Assembly: GCF_036330325.1 (NCBI RefSeq)
Contig: NZ_JAZDRO010000004.1
Coordinates: 269,211 to 333,210, forward strand
Direction: 5' to 3'
Length of the DNA: 64,000 nt
Source of the DNA: Hyphobacterium marinum
Lineage (GTDB): Bacteria; Pseudomonadota; Alphaproteobacteria; Caulobacterales; Maricaulaceae
Below the pieces are notes generated by a model. It ran no database searches. It was not told where the DNA came from and saw only the letters and a list, made by a program, of their open reading frames with translations. This document shows, one piece after another, positions 40,809 to 50,593 of this stretch (positions are counted from its first letter, which is position 1; each line of letters opens with the position of its first letter). Both the position numbers and the translations under genes were made by a program.

Positions 40809-42179
40809 TTAGCGGTCCTGCTGGCGACGCTGGCGGCGCATCTCGCGCATTTCCGCCTCGGTGGGCTGGGAGACGGCGATCAGTTCCGACGCGCGATACC
40901 AGGATGGTGTGCCGGCCTGCAATTGCGGCTGGGCCCGCTGTGCGAACTGGAAGGCGCGCGGCCGGTTTCCGATGGCATAGGCCTGTTCGGCGACGGCGAG
41001 CTGGGCCAGCGCGGTTTCGCCCTTGCGTTCGTGCACGATGGAGAGCTGGTACCAGGCAAACGCATTGTCCGGCTCGATATCAAGGGCGACCTGCAAGTGA
41101 TCGCGCGCGACATTGAGGTACTGGTCCTCCTCGGTCGCGATCATCGCCATGGCAAGGTTGATCCGTAAGAGCGGCGCGGTCGGCAGAAGGTCCACTGATT
41201 GCTGGTGATAGGGCACCGCTTCGTCCGCATGCCCGCTTTCAAACAGCATCTGCCCGTAGAGTTCGTGGAAGAAGGGATTGTCCGGCTCTTCGTCGATCAG
41301 CGTTTCCAGCTCGATCCGCGCCTGGGCCAGTTGCGCGTTCTGGTAATAGGCGACAGAGCGGGCATAGCGCGCTTCAAGGCTGGTATCGCTTTCCGGATAG
41401 CGCAGGAAGACCGCCTGGGGCCGGGCCAGGAAGCCATAGATCTTGCCCTGCATGCGGCGCAGGCGCTCGACCTCCTCGGGCGGATCGGTGATATCGACAT
41501 AGGGCGAGGCTTCGACACGGCGGCGCAGGGCGGCGACGCGCTCACCCGAGAGCGGGTGAGAGCGGAAATAGGGGAAGCGGCCCGCCGGCGAAAAGGCCTC
41601 CTGGTAGGCGAAGCGTTCGAAGAATTCGACGAGCCCCATGCCCGACTGTCCCGTCGCTTCCAGGAATTGCAGCCCGGCCTGGTCGGCGGCGGATTCCTGC
41701 GTGCGGTTGTAGCTGAGGAAGCTCAGCATCGCGAATTGCTGGCTGGAGGCAATCAGCGCGCCCGCCGCGCCGCCTTCCCCGGCGAGCGCCGCCAAAACAC
41801 CCAGACCAATCGAGACATAGGCCGGGACCATCGCCGAACGCTGACTGTCGCCCATCCGCGCCAGATGGGCACCGGAGATATGCCCGATTTCGTGCGCGAT
41901 CACGCCCTTGAGCATGTTCGGGGATTCGGATTCCAGGATCGTCCCGGTATGCATGAAGATGTTCTGCCCGCCGGTCACGAAGGCGTTTATTTCCGGATCG
42001 GCGATCAGATAGAGATCGACATCACCCGGCTGCAGATTGGCTGCGACCAGCAGCGGGTCGGTGTAGTCCCGCAGCATCTGTTCGATTTCGGTGTCGCGAA
42101 TGACGGTTTGCGCACTGGCCAGCGCGGGTAGGGCGCTGGCCAGTACAAAACCGGTGATGGCGGCAATGAGGGCGCGCAT
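40809..42179 (-). CDS. bepA: BepA-like M48 metalloprotease with TPR
   Basis: 456 residues, signal peptide ALPALASA. The peptidase domain has VIAHEIGHISGAH (HExxH) and the third ligand Glu in ESAADQAGL. The C-terminal half carries TPR helices (FAWYQLSIVHERKGETALAQ). BepA/YfgC is a periplasmic chaperone-protease that checks assembly of the outer-membrane LptD and BamA proteins. The length and domain order fit. It is the upstream neighbour of the DsbA-like gene, a sensible pairing for outer-membrane quality control. Confidence 0.9.
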   Translation of the reverse strand: MRALIAAITGFVLASALPALASAQTVIRDTEIEQMLRDYTDPLLVAANLQPGDVDLYLIADPEINAFVTGGQNIFMHTGTILESESPNMLKGVIAHEIGHISGAHLARMGDSQRSAMVPAYVSIGLGVLAALAGEGGAAGALIASSQQFAMLSFLSYNRTQESAADQAGLQFLEATGQSGMGLVEFFERFAYQEAFSPAGRFPYFRSHPLSGERVAALRRRVEASPYVDITDPPEEVERLRRMQGKIYGFLARPQAVFLRYPESDTSLEARYARSVAYYQNAQLAQARIELETLIDEEPDNPFFHELYGQMLFESGHADEAVPYHQQSVDLLPTAPLLRINLAMAMIATEEDQYLNVARDHLQVALDIEPDNAFAWYQLSIVHERKGETALAQLAVAEQAYAIGNRPRAFQFAQRAQPQLQAGTPSWYRASELIAVSQPTEAEMREMRRQRRQQDR

Positions 42180-42244
42180 GAAGTCTCCGTCCAGTCAGCC
42201 CCCGCTTGACGCAACCATATCAATTCATTCGCGTGCGTCCAGCG

Positions 42245-44863
42245 TCACCCGCCGAGCAGTTTTGCCCCGCGCTGCCACCAGCCCTTCTTCTTCGGCGCGT
42301 CCGATTTGGGGCTGTCCCCGTCACCGGTTTCGACCGGGTCTGCCTTGGCGTCGGCCTCGTTCGCCGGACCGGTCTTGGCCGGGGTTTCGGATTCAGGCTT
42401 CGCCTCGGCTTTCGCCTTGGCTGGCGCGCGCCTGCGCTTCGGCTTCGGGGCCTCCCCGGCGTCCTTGGCCTCGGCCTCATCCGTGTCGGCCTTTGCGTCC
42501 TCGGCTTTCGGTTCGGCTTTTTTACGGCGCGTCCGCGATTTCAGCTTGGGCTTTTCTTCGGCCGCCGCCTCGTCAGCAGTTGCGTCTACAGCTGCGTCTT
42601 CGGCAGGCGCGTCGGCATCCGCCTTCTTGCGGCGGCGGCGCGGTTTGGGTTTTTCCTCAGCCGTGTCCTCAGCTTGTGCGTCCTCAGCCACAGCTTCGGC
42701 CGGAGCATCTTCCGCATTGTCTGTCTTGGCTTTCCGCGCCGGACGTTCGCGTTTCGGCGGTGTCTCGGCGGTCGGCAGGTCGCCGCCGTCGGGCTGGATT
42801 ACGGCGAGGGCATCGGGCGCATCGTCTGCGCCTTCCGGGTTGTCGTCATTGCCCTGCGTATTCTCATTGTCGGCAGCGGCGTTTCCGTCCTCACCCGACC
42901 GGCGGCGGCGACCGCGTCCACCCCGGCGCCCGCGCCGGCGGCGCTTGCGCGGCTGGCCGTCATCATCGGACTTGTCGGCCTGTGCCGGCTTGTCACCGGA
43001 CGCCTCGCCATCGGCGTCGTCAGCGTCGTTTTCACCGTCTGCAGCGGACGCCTCGTCCTGACGGGAGTCGCGTTCGCTATTGTCGCCACGACGGCCACGG
43101 CCACGACCGCGGCGGCGGCGTCCGCGTCCCCGGCCTTCGCGCTGACCGCCGGACTCTTCGCTATCTTCGCTGGCGGCTTCCTCGTCGGCGGCCTCGACCA
43201 GGTCGGCGACCGCGTCGGTTGTGACAACCGGATCCGTGTCCGGTTCCTCGCCTTCGCCGCGCTTGTCGAGAATGTCGATCTTGCAGTCAGGCGGGGTCAG
43301 ATCCGGATCAGCCGAGATCAGGATCCGCATGCCGAAACCGCTCTCGATATTCAGGACATGGTCGCGTTTCTCATTGAGGAGGTAGAGCGCGACTTCGGTC
43401 GGCACCGACAGGCGGACGCGGCCCGCGCGGCGGCGGGCACCTTCCTCTTCCAGCGCGCGGAGCGCGACAAGAGCCGAAGATTCCACCGAGCGCACATAGC
43501 CCAGCCCGTTGCAGTGCGGGCAGATGATGGTGGAGCCTTCCAGGATCGACGTCCGCTTGCGCTGGCGGGAAATCTCCATGAGGCCGAATTGCGAGATCCG
43601 TCCCATCTGCAGGCGGGCACGGTCCTTGCGCAGCGCGTCCTTCATCCGCTTTTCGACGGCGCGGACATTCTTGTTCTCTTCCATGTCGATGAAATCGATC
43701 ACGACAAGGCCGGCAAGATCGCGCAGGCGCATCTGGCGGGCCGCTTCATCAGCGGCTTCCAGATTGGTTTTCAGCGCGGTTGCCTCGATATTCCGCTCGC
43801 GCGTGGCCCGGCCCGAGTTCACGTCGATAGCGACAAGCGCCTCGGTCGGGTTGATGACCAGATAACCGCCCGACTTCAGCTGGACCTGGGCGTCATAGAT
43901 CGCCTCAAGCTGGCCTTCGACCTTGTAGCGCTGAAAGAGAGGGACATCCTCCTTGTAGGGCTGGACCTTGGCCGCATGGCTCGGCATCAGCATCTTGATG
44001 AAGGATTTTGCGTCCTTGTAGGCGGCTTCACCCTGGACCAGGACCTGTTCGACATCCTTGTCGTAGAGATCGCGGATGGCCCGTTTGACCAGGTCGCCTT
44101 CCTCATAGATCAGCGAGGGGGCGACCGAGGCCATCGTCGTTTCGCGGATCAGATCCCAGACCCGGCGCAGATAATCGTAATCGCGGCGGATTTCCGCCTT
44201 GGTGCGGGCCGCGCCGGCTGTCCGGATGATCAGGCCCATGCCCCGCGGCGTATCGAGATCGGCGACAATGTCTTTGAGGCGATTGCGGTCCTTGGCGCTG
44301 GAAATCTTGCGGGAGATGCCGCCGCCGCGCGGCGTGTTGGGCATCAGCACGCAATAGCGCCCGGCCAGCGAGAGATAGGTCGTCAGCGCCGCGCCCTTGG
44401 AGCCGCGCTCTTCCTTGGCCACCTGGACGAGAAGGATCTGGCGGCGCTTGATGACTTCCTGGATCTTGTAGCGGCGGAATTGCTGACGCTGGCGGCGGGC
44501 CGCGGCGGTGAAGGCCTCGTCCTCGTCATCGTCGGACTCGCCATCGGATTCGGCTTCCTCGCTCGCCTTTTCGGCGGCCTTGGCCTCTTCTTCCTGCAGG
44601 GCGACGCGATCCTCGTGCGGGATCTGGTAGTAGTCGGGATGGATTTCGTTGAAGGCGAGGAAACCGTGACGGTTTCCGCCGTATTCGACAAAGGCGGCCT
44701 GAAGCGAGGGTTCAACCCGCGTCACCTTGGCCAGATAGATATTGCCGCGGATGGGTTTCTTGGCCGCGGCCTCGAAATCAAATTCCTCGACTTTTGAACC
44801 TTCGACGACGACGACACGGGTCTCCTCGGGATGACCGGCGTCGATCAACATTGTCTTTGACAT
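42245..44863 (-). CDS. rne: Ribonuclease E
   Basis: 872 residues, the endonuclease core of the RNA degradosome. N-terminal half: RNase E start MSKTMLIDAGHPEETRVVVV, S1 domain with a large acidic insertion (about 80-125), catalytic Asp residues in VAIDVNSGRATRERNIEATA and GLVVIDFIDME, and the zinc-link CPHC in STIICPHCNGLGYVR. The C-terminal 330 residues are a disordered Arg/Lys/Ala/Glu scaffold (KRRRRGRRGGRGRRRRSGED) for RNA and partner binding. The start has AGGAG upstream. The leader is long and contains a terminator-like hairpin. Confidence 0.96.
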   Translation of the reverse strand: MSKTMLIDAGHPEETRVVVVEGSKVEEFDFEAAAKKPIRGNIYLAKVTRVEPSLQAAFVEYGGNRHGFLAFNEIHPDYYQIPHEDRVALQEEEAKAAEKASEEAESDGESDDDEDEAFTAAARRQRQQFRRYKIQEVIKRRQILLVQVAKEERGSKGAALTTYLSLAGRYCVLMPNTPRGGGISRKISSAKDRNRLKDIVADLDTPRGMGLIIRTAGAARTKAEIRRDYDYLRRVWDLIRETTMASVAPSLIYEEGDLVKRAIRDLYDKDVEQVLVQGEAAYKDAKSFIKMLMPSHAAKVQPYKEDVPLFQRYKVEGQLEAIYDAQVQLKSGGYLVINPTEALVAIDVNSGRATRERNIEATALKTNLEAADEAARQMRLRDLAGLVVIDFIDMEENKNVRAVEKRMKDALRKDRARLQMGRISQFGLMEISRQRKRTSILEGSTIICPHCNGLGYVRSVESSALVALRALEEEGARRRAGRVRLSVPTEVALYLLNEKRDHVLNIESGFGMRILISADPDLTPPDCKIDILDKRGEGEEPDTDPVVTTDAVADLVEAADEEAASEDSEESGGQREGRGRGRRRRGRGRGRRGDNSERDSRQDEASAADGENDADDADGEASGDKPAQADKSDDDGQPRKRRRRGRRGGRGRRRRSGEDGNAAADNENTQGNDDNPEGADDAPDALAVIQPDGGDLPTAETPPKRERPARKAKTDNAEDAPAEAVAEDAQAEDTAEEKPKPRRRRKKADADAPAEDAAVDATADEAAAEEKPKLKSRTRRKKAEPKAEDAKADTDEAEAKDAGEAPKPKRRRAPAKAKAEAKPESETPAKTGPANEADAKADPVETGDGDSPKSDAPKKKGWWQRGAKLLGG

Positions 44864-45181
44864 GTAATAGGGCTCCTGCGCGCATCCCGGTCGGGAGCGG
44901 CGGCGTGGTGCGCAAACGCTGCGTCGTGAGACGGGTCTCGATTGTCAGCGGCGCGTCGCGCATGGTGTTTCCTTGAGCGCCCGGCCTGGGAATCAGGACG
45001 GCGCGGCGATCGGGCCGCCATCTGGAAGCTGGGCACCAGCGGCGGGGCATATGGCGTTTCGGCCGGACGCTCCGGCCTCCATCGCGTTCCGTAAAACTGC
45101 GGCGGCGCAAGCGCTTCGCCAATACGGAACATTTGCAACATGCCCGATGAATGGTGCGTTGGGAAGTCCTAGTTCAGCACT

Positions 45182-45220
45182 GAAAAAATCCGGGTCAGTG
45201 CGCGGGAGGTGGACCCGGAT
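45182..45220 (-). terminator. Terminator-like hairpin in the rne leader
   Basis: On the minus strand ATCCGGGTC (45220-45212) pairs perfectly with GACCCGGAT (45196-45188) around a 15-base loop, followed by TTTTTCA. No minus-strand gene ends upstream, so it would act as an attenuator for rne or the end of a small RNA. Confidence 0.6.
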
Positions 45221-45330
45221 TTCCCCTCAATGGCGGCGGGCAGGAGATATTTCGCCGGAACGCGAATACAGTGCCATAAGGGATCCCATTGCCATGGGGC
45301 CAGCTGGCACTCTCAGCCCGGCTCAATTCG

Positions 45331-45364
45331 CGTCAACCGAACGTCAACACGATGGGTCTATAAG
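45331..45364 (+). promoter_or_regulatory. Pho-box-like direct repeat with -10 element upstream of amiC
   Basis: CGTCAAC-CGAA-CGTCAAC (45331-45348) is an 18-bp tandem repeat of 11-bp period, followed by ten bases and TATAAG (45359-45364). The geometry equals that of PhoB/OmpR-type activator sites replacing a -35. Confidence 0.45.
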
Positions 45365-45414
45365 TGACGAAAAGCCGTGAAACGAATCGCGGTGTCTGCG
45401 ATGGTGGCGATGTG

Positions 45415-46647
45415 ATGGGTGGACGTATTCTGACAACGGTGCTGGCCTTGGCTGCTCTTGCCGGAACGGCGGGGGCGCAATCGGCTCCCGAGGTTCGCAA
45501 TGTGCGGTTTGGGGTCGATGGCGATACCACCCGTATTGTGATCGAGACGGCCACCGCGACCGAATTCAACGCTTTCACACTCGCCGATCCGTCTGCCCGC
45601 CTCGTGCTGGAATTGCCGCAATCGGTCTGGGCCGTTGCGGCGCTCGCGACCGGTGAGGGAAGGGGGCATGGCCTCGTTGAGACGTTTCGCTTTTTCGACA
45701 GTTCGGCTGACGCGTCCCGCATGGTGTTTGAACTGTCTGACACGGCGCGGGTCGTCGAACAATTTCCACTGCCGCCCGAAACCGACGGCGGCAATCACCG
45801 TTTCGTGGTCGACGTGCGCCGGGCCGACCGAAGCGAGATCAGCGACCAGGCCGGGTTTCCCGAGCCGCAGGGGCTGACGGCGCTGATTTCCACGCGTGCC
45901 GACGCGACCTATGCCGAGCCGGAACGCGAGCGCCGCGTCGTGGTGCTGGATGCCGGCCATGGCGGTCATGATCCGGGCGCATCGGGCCGGTCAGGCACGC
46001 GCGAAGCCACGGTCAATCTGGAGGCCGCGCTGGAACTGCGCCGCCAACTCGAAGCAACCGGGCGCTACGAGGTCATCCTGACACGCTCGGACGACACCTA
46101 TCTGACACTGGAACAACGCGTTCGCATTGCCTCTGCGGCCCGTGCAGACCTGTTCATCTCGCTGCACGCGGACTCGGCCGGGCCGAATTCCACCGCGCGC
46201 GGCGCATCGGTCTACACCCTCTCCGATCACGGGGCGGGCCGCGCCCGCCAGCGTGCGCTGCAGTCGACCGACTGGATTCTGGAAAATGCGCCGCCGCGCC
46301 GGGCCGAAGTGAACAATATCCTTGTCTCGCTCGCTCTGCGCGAAAAGCGCAACCAGTCTGCCGTCTTCGCCGAAATGCTGTTGCCGGCGCTGGAACAGGT
46401 CGGGCCGGTGGTCTCCAACCCGCATCGCCAGCGCGGCTTTTACGTGCTGCTCGACTCGCAGACACCGGCGGTCCTGGTCGAGATGGGCTTCCTGACCAAT
46501 GGCGATGATGAGCGCAATCTGAACTCGGCGAGCTTCCGCAACCGCCTGATGAGCCAGGTCGCCGCGACCGTGGACGCCTATTTCGCCCGGATGGAAGAAC
46601 CCTCCTCGGGTCCGGAGCGTCACGCCTCGCTGTCACCGGCACCTTAA
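45415..46647 (+). CDS. amiC: N-acetylmuramoyl-L-alanine amidase, AmiC type
   Basis: 410 residues. The signal peptide GGRILTTVLALAALAGTAGA sets the start at 45415 (GTG at 45412 is equally possible). An AMIN domain (about 25-130) binds peptidoglycan or the septum. The Amidase_3 domain (about 170-395) has zinc ligands in VVLDAGHGGHDPGASG, the Glu in REATVNLEAAL, and His in DLFISLHADSA, with catalytic Glu in LVEMGFLTN. It cleaves peptide side chains from glycan strands during daughter-cell separation. It precedes the PBP1A gene by 94 bp on the same strand. Confidence 0.93.
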   Translation: MGGRILTTVLALAALAGTAGAQSAPEVRNVRFGVDGDTTRIVIETATATEFNAFTLADPSARLVLELPQSVWAVAALATGEGRGHGLVETFRFFDSSADASRMVFELSDTARVVEQFPLPPETDGGNHRFVVDVRRADRSEISDQAGFPEPQGLTALISTRADATYAEPERERRVVVLDAGHGGHDPGASGRSGTREATVNLEAALELRRQLEATGRYEVILTRSDDTYLTLEQRVRIASAARADLFISLHADSAGPNSTARGASVYTLSDHGAGRARQRALQSTDWILENAPPRRAEVNNILVSLALREKRNQSAVFAEMLLPALEQVGPVVSNPHRQRGFYVLLDSQTPAVLVEMGFLTNGDDERNLNSASFRNRLMSQVAATVDAYFARMEEPSSGPERHASLSPAP

Positions 46648-46741
46648 GGCGGGGTTCGCGCCTTTCACCGCTGACCGTTTGCCGCCATAATGCTGCCTGA
46701 AGCGGCGGGCACGAGGGGGCAGCCCCCGCCGTGAGGACGTC

Positions 46742-49297
46742 ATGAAGTTACTGAGTTGGCGCAATTTTTTCCGTGTCGTCCTGTGGGGCGGCGCGGTAGC
46801 CATCGTTCTTGGCATCGGCGTTCTGATCGCCGCAGCCGTTTATGTCGTGCGGGTCACCGAAGACCTGCCTGACTATGAGCAACTTGCCAATTACGAACCC
46901 TCGATCATGAGCCGGGTTCATGCTGGCGACGGCCGGTTGATTGCGGAGTACGCGCGCGAACACCGTGTGTTTGTTGCTATCGAGAACATTCCCCCGACCG
47001 TGATCAACGCCTTCCTTGCCGCCGAGGACAAGGATTTCTACGAGCATGGCGGTCTCGATTTCCGTGGCATCGTGCGGGCCGCCTTTGCCAATATCGGACA
47101 TGTGTTGCGCGACGAGAATCTCGAGGGCGCGTCGACCATTACCCAGCAGGTCGCCAAGAATTTCCTGCTGACGTCGGAACAACGGTTTGACCGCAAGGTC
47201 CAGGAAATGGTGCTGGCCCGCCGGATCGAGCGTGCCTTCACCAAGGACGAGATTCTCGAGCTTTATCTCAACGAGATCTATTTCGGCCGCCGGTCCTACG
47301 GCATTGCCGCCGCGGCGCTGAACTATTTCGGCAAATCGGTCGACGAGCTGACCCTCGCCGAAACGGCCTACCTCGCCGCCGTGGTCAATGGACCGGCGCT
47401 GTTCCATCCCGAACGTCATCCCGAAGCGGCGGTGAACCGGCGCAACTGGGTGCTCGGGCGCATGATCGCGAACGGATTTGTCTCTGAAGAAGACGGCCGT
47501 GCGGCGATGGAAGAGCCGCTGGAAGTCAATGAACGCCTGTCCGGCGAGCAATATCTCGCAGCCGAGTATTTCGTCGAGGAAGTCCGCCGCCAGGTCTTTG
47601 ACGTCTATGGCGAGGACCAGCTTTACGAGGGCGGGCTGTCCATCCGTACGACGCTGGACACGCGCCTGCAGCTGGCGGCCCGTTCAGCCCTGCGCAGCGG
47701 CCTGGAAGAGTATGACCGGCGTCACGGCTATCGCGGACCGCTTGGCCAGATCGAGACGGGGGACGGCTGGCAGGAACGGCTGGACGCCTTTGAGCCGCCC
47801 CGGGATCTCGACGAGGGCTGGCTGGTGGCTGTTGTCTTGGCCGCGGGTGCCGAGAATGCGCGGATCGGGTATCTCGCGCCGGAAGTCCTCGAAGACGAGA
47901 TCGACGCCGAAAGCGGCGAAGTGATCGAAGCCGAGATGGTGCCCGGTGAGGGCATTATCCCGCTCAGCGAGCTGGCCTGGGCGCGTGAAGCCTTGCGCGA
48001 AGGCGAGATGGGGCCGCGCATTGACCGCGCATCACAGGTTCTCTCTGCCGGCGATGTCATTCTCGTCGAAGCGCTCGCGGGCGAGGATGCTTCCCCCAAC
48101 ACATTCGGCCTTCGGCAGGTTCCGGCGGTAAACGGCGGTATCCTGGCGATGGATCCGCATACCGGGCGGGTTCTTGCCATGGTGGGCGGCTATTCCTTCC
48201 AGCAAAGCCAGTTCAACCGAGCCACCCAGGCCCGCCGCCAGCCCGGCTCGTCGTTCAAGCCGTTTGTGTATGCGGCTGCGATGGATAATGGTTATACGCC
48301 GGTTTCCATGGTGCTGGATGCGCCCTTCGTGGCCGATTCCGGCAATGAGGAGGACGGTTTCTACCGTCCGCAAAACTATTCAGAACGCTTTTACGGCATG
48401 TCGACCCTGCGGCTCGGTCTCGTGCTGTCGCGGAATGTCATGACGGTGCGGCTTGCCCAGGAAATGGGCATGGACCCGATCGTGGAATACGGCGAACGCT
48501 TCGGCATCTACGACGATCTTGATCCCGTTCTCGCCATGGCGCTCGGTGCGGGCGAGACAACGCTCTGGCGGCTGGTGGCGGCCTATGGCGCGCTGGTCAA
48601 TGGTGGCGTCCGGGTCGATCCGACCATTCTCGACCGGGTCCAGGACCGCAACGGTGCTACCATCTACGTCCACGATCAGCGCCTGTGTGCCGTGTGTGAC
48701 GTTCCGGAATGGACCCCGGGGATGAACGAGCCGGAGCTTCCCGAGCTCGGCGAGGAAGTGGTCAGCCCGGTGACGGCCTACCAGATCGTTCATATCCTGG
48801 AAGAGGCCGTGCAGAGCGGTACAGGAACGGCACTGCGTCCGCTCGGACGTCCGCTGGCCGGCAAGACCGGAACGACGAATGACTTCCACGACGCCTGGTT
48901 CGTCGGGTTCGGTCCGGACATCGTCGTCGGAGCCTATGTCGGCTTTGACTCGCCCCAGCCCATGGGGGCCGGAGAGGCCGGTGGCCGCGTCGCTGCGCCG
49001 ATCGTCCGTGATTTCCTGGAAGTGGCGCTCGAAAATTATCCCGTCGCGCCGTTCCGCGTACCCGAGGGCGTGCGCCTCGTTCCCGTCGATTCGCGCACGG
49101 GCGAGCCGTCAGTCCTGGGCCGTCCGGGCGTGATCCTGGAGGCTTTCCATCCGGGGACCGAGCCAAGCCGTACGGCGGGCGGTTCGGAAAGCAGCCTGTC
49201 CTTCGGCAACACGTCGGTCAGCGGTTCCGAACCCGACGAGGACGGCGAGGGCGAGGGTGAAGACGAGGAGGAAGAGGACCTCGGCGGTCTCTACTGA
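46742..49297 (+). CDS. mrcA: Penicillin-binding protein 1A (bifunctional)
   Basis: 851 residues. N-terminal membrane anchor (about 7-35), then a GT51 glycosyltransferase with AAEDKDFYEHGG (catalytic Glu), STITQQVAKNFLLT and LELYLNEIYFGR. The ODD/OB linker is at about 290-440. The transpeptidase has SSFK in RRQPGSSFKPFVYAA, SRN, and KTGTTNDFHDAWFVG. The C-terminus is acidic (DGEGEGEDEEEEDLGG). It polymerises and cross-links peptidoglycan. A position behind amiC and before prfB is common in alphaproteobacteria. Confidence 0.95.
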   Translation: MKLLSWRNFFRVVLWGGAVAIVLGIGVLIAAAVYVVRVTEDLPDYEQLANYEPSIMSRVHAGDGRLIAEYAREHRVFVAIENIPPTVINAFLAAEDKDFYEHGGLDFRGIVRAAFANIGHVLRDENLEGASTITQQVAKNFLLTSEQRFDRKVQEMVLARRIERAFTKDEILELYLNEIYFGRRSYGIAAAALNYFGKSVDELTLAETAYLAAVVNGPALFHPERHPEAAVNRRNWVLGRMIANGFVSEEDGRAAMEEPLEVNERLSGEQYLAAEYFVEEVRRQVFDVYGEDQLYEGGLSIRTTLDTRLQLAARSALRSGLEEYDRRHGYRGPLGQIETGDGWQERLDAFEPPRDLDEGWLVAVVLAAGAENARIGYLAPEVLEDEIDAESGEVIEAEMVPGEGIIPLSELAWAREALREGEMGPRIDRASQVLSAGDVILVEALAGEDASPNTFGLRQVPAVNGGILAMDPHTGRVLAMVGGYSFQQSQFNRATQARRQPGSSFKPFVYAAAMDNGYTPVSMVLDAPFVADSGNEEDGFYRPQNYSERFYGMSTLRLGLVLSRNVMTVRLAQEMGMDPIVEYGERFGIYDDLDPVLAMALGAGETTLWRLVAAYGALVNGGVRVDPTILDRVQDRNGATIYVHDQRLCAVCDVPEWTPGMNEPELPELGEEVVSPVTAYQIVHILEEAVQSGTGTALRPLGRPLAGKTGTTNDFHDAWFVGFGPDIVVGAYVGFDSPQPMGAGEAGGRVAAPIVRDFLEVALENYPVAPFRVPEGVRLVPVDSRTGEPSVLGRPGVILEAFHPGTEPSRTAGGSESSLSFGNTSVSGSEPDEDGEGEGEDEEEEDLGGLY

Positions 49298-49384
49298 CGG
49301 AAGGTCCTTGCGAAGCGGACCCCGCCTCGCTATCCCCGCAGATAGTCAAACCTTACCCGCTGACAGTCCAACGAGAATTCCTTC

Positions 49385-50522
49385 ATGCGTGCCGACATTC
49401 AGTCCCTGTCTGACGAAATCCAGCAGTCCGTAGGACTGCTGAGGAGGCGTCTTTGACTGGCGTACAGCCGAAAAACGCCTCGACGAACTGAATGCACGCA
49501 GTGAAGCGCCTGACTTCTGGGATGACCCCCAGAAGGCGCAAGGCCTGATGCGCGAACGCAACCGGCTCGATAGCGCAATGACCGCCATTCGCGAGATCGA
49601 GACCGAATTGTCCGATACGGTCGAACTGGCCGAGCTTGCCGATGCTGATGGCGACGAGGAGCTGTTCGACGATGCAGTCGCCACACTGAAAAAGCTGCAT
49701 GCCCGCGCGTCCCGTGCCGAGCTGGAAGCCCTCTTGTCCGGCGAAGCGGACAGCAATGACAGCTATGTCGAAATCCACCCCGGCGCTGGCGGCACCGAGG
49801 CTCAGGACTGGGCCGCGATGCTGACCCGGATGTATTCGCGGTGGGCCGGGGACCATGGCTACAAGGTCGAGGTGATCGAGGAACAGGCCGGTGACGAGGC
49901 GGGCCTGAAATCTGCGACCCTGCTGGTCAAGGGCGAGAATGCCTATGGCTGGCTGAAAACCGAAGCCGGTGTGCATCGTCTGGTCCGCATTTCGCCGTAC
50001 GATTCCAGCGCGAGGCGGCACACCAGTTTCGCCAGCGTCTGGGCCTATCCGCTGATCGACGACACGATCGAGGTTGAAATCCCGGCCAGCGAGGTTCGCA
50101 CCGATACCTATCGGGCGTCTGGCGCGGGCGGTCAGCACATCAACAAGACCGACAGCGCGGTGCGGCTGACCTATACGCCGCCGGGCGAGGAAAAGCCGAT
50201 CGTGGTGGCCTGTCAGGCAGATCGCTCACAGCACAAGAACCGGGCAACGGCGTGGAATATGTTGCGGGCCCGCGTCTACGAACTGGAGCTCCAGAAGCGG
50301 GAAGCAGCGGCCCAGGCCGAAGCGGACTCGAAGACCGAAATTGGCTGGGGCCGTCAGATCCGCTCCTACGTCCTTCAGCCTTACCAGATGGTCAAGGATC
50401 TGCGGACCAACGTGGAGACATCGGACACCCAAGGGGTGCTCGATGGCGACCTCGACGACTTCATGGCTGCGGCTCTCGCGGCCCGCATCGACAACGAGAA
50501 CGCGTCAGACGATCAGGACTGA
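49385..50522 (+). CDS. prfB: Peptide chain release factor 2 (programmed +1 frameshift)
   Basis: Joined 49385-49453 and 49455-50522, 378 residues. The first 23 codons end at CTT followed by in-frame TGA (49454-49456). The sequence AGGAGG-CGT-CTT-TGA-C (49442-49457) is the classic RF2 shift site: internal SD, three-base spacer, slippery CUU, UGA and C. After the shift, translation continues DWRTAEKRLDELNARSEAPD. Downstream features are RISPYDSSARRHTSF, with the stop-recognising loop as SPY rather than SPF, and the GGQ catalytic motif in SGAGGQHINKTDSAV. It recognises UGA and UAA; low RF2 levels raise frameshifting. Confidence 0.96.
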
Positions 50523-50532
50523 CCGCCAAACG

Positions 50533-50559
50533 AAAAACGCCGGCGGATAACCGCCGGCG
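50533..50559 (-). terminator. Terminator between bactofilin and prfB genes
   Basis: Perfect 9-bp stem CGCCGGCGG/CCGCCGGCG (50538-50546/50551-50559) with an ATAA loop. On the minus strand it is followed by TTTTT, so it mainly terminates bactofilin transcription and may also stop prfB. Confidence 0.85.
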
Positions 50560-50593
50560 CTTTCATAGTCCGATATTCCGGTTGTCGGTCAGG

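Larger units (their letters stand above)
44864..45414. other. 551-bp divergent intergenic region between rne and amiC
   Basis: No open frame here looks coding on either strand; those present are short, Arg/Ala/Pro-rich and lack ribosome-binding sites. The region holds the long rne leader with a terminator-like hairpin (45182-45220) and a candidate amiC promoter (45331-45364). No clear rne promoter is seen. Confidence 0.6.

Noticed and set aside
41199..42131. 310-residue plus-strand open frame
   Set aside because: Antisense to the bepA-like gene with HEIGH; no homology or start signal.
42206..44797. 863-residue plus-strand open frame
   Set aside because: It is antisense to rne; GC-rich codon bias on the real strand keeps this frame open. 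Composition is low-complexity and there is no ribosome-binding site or motif.
44973..45380. 135-residue open frame in the rne-amiC gap
   Set aside because: No ribosome-binding site, atypical composition, and it crosses the leader hairpin and the promoter of amiC.
49385..49456. prfB as a pseudogene because of an early TGA
   Set aside because: The TGA is part of the conserved RF2 frameshift site with internal SD and CTT-TGA-C, and the downstream frame is intact.
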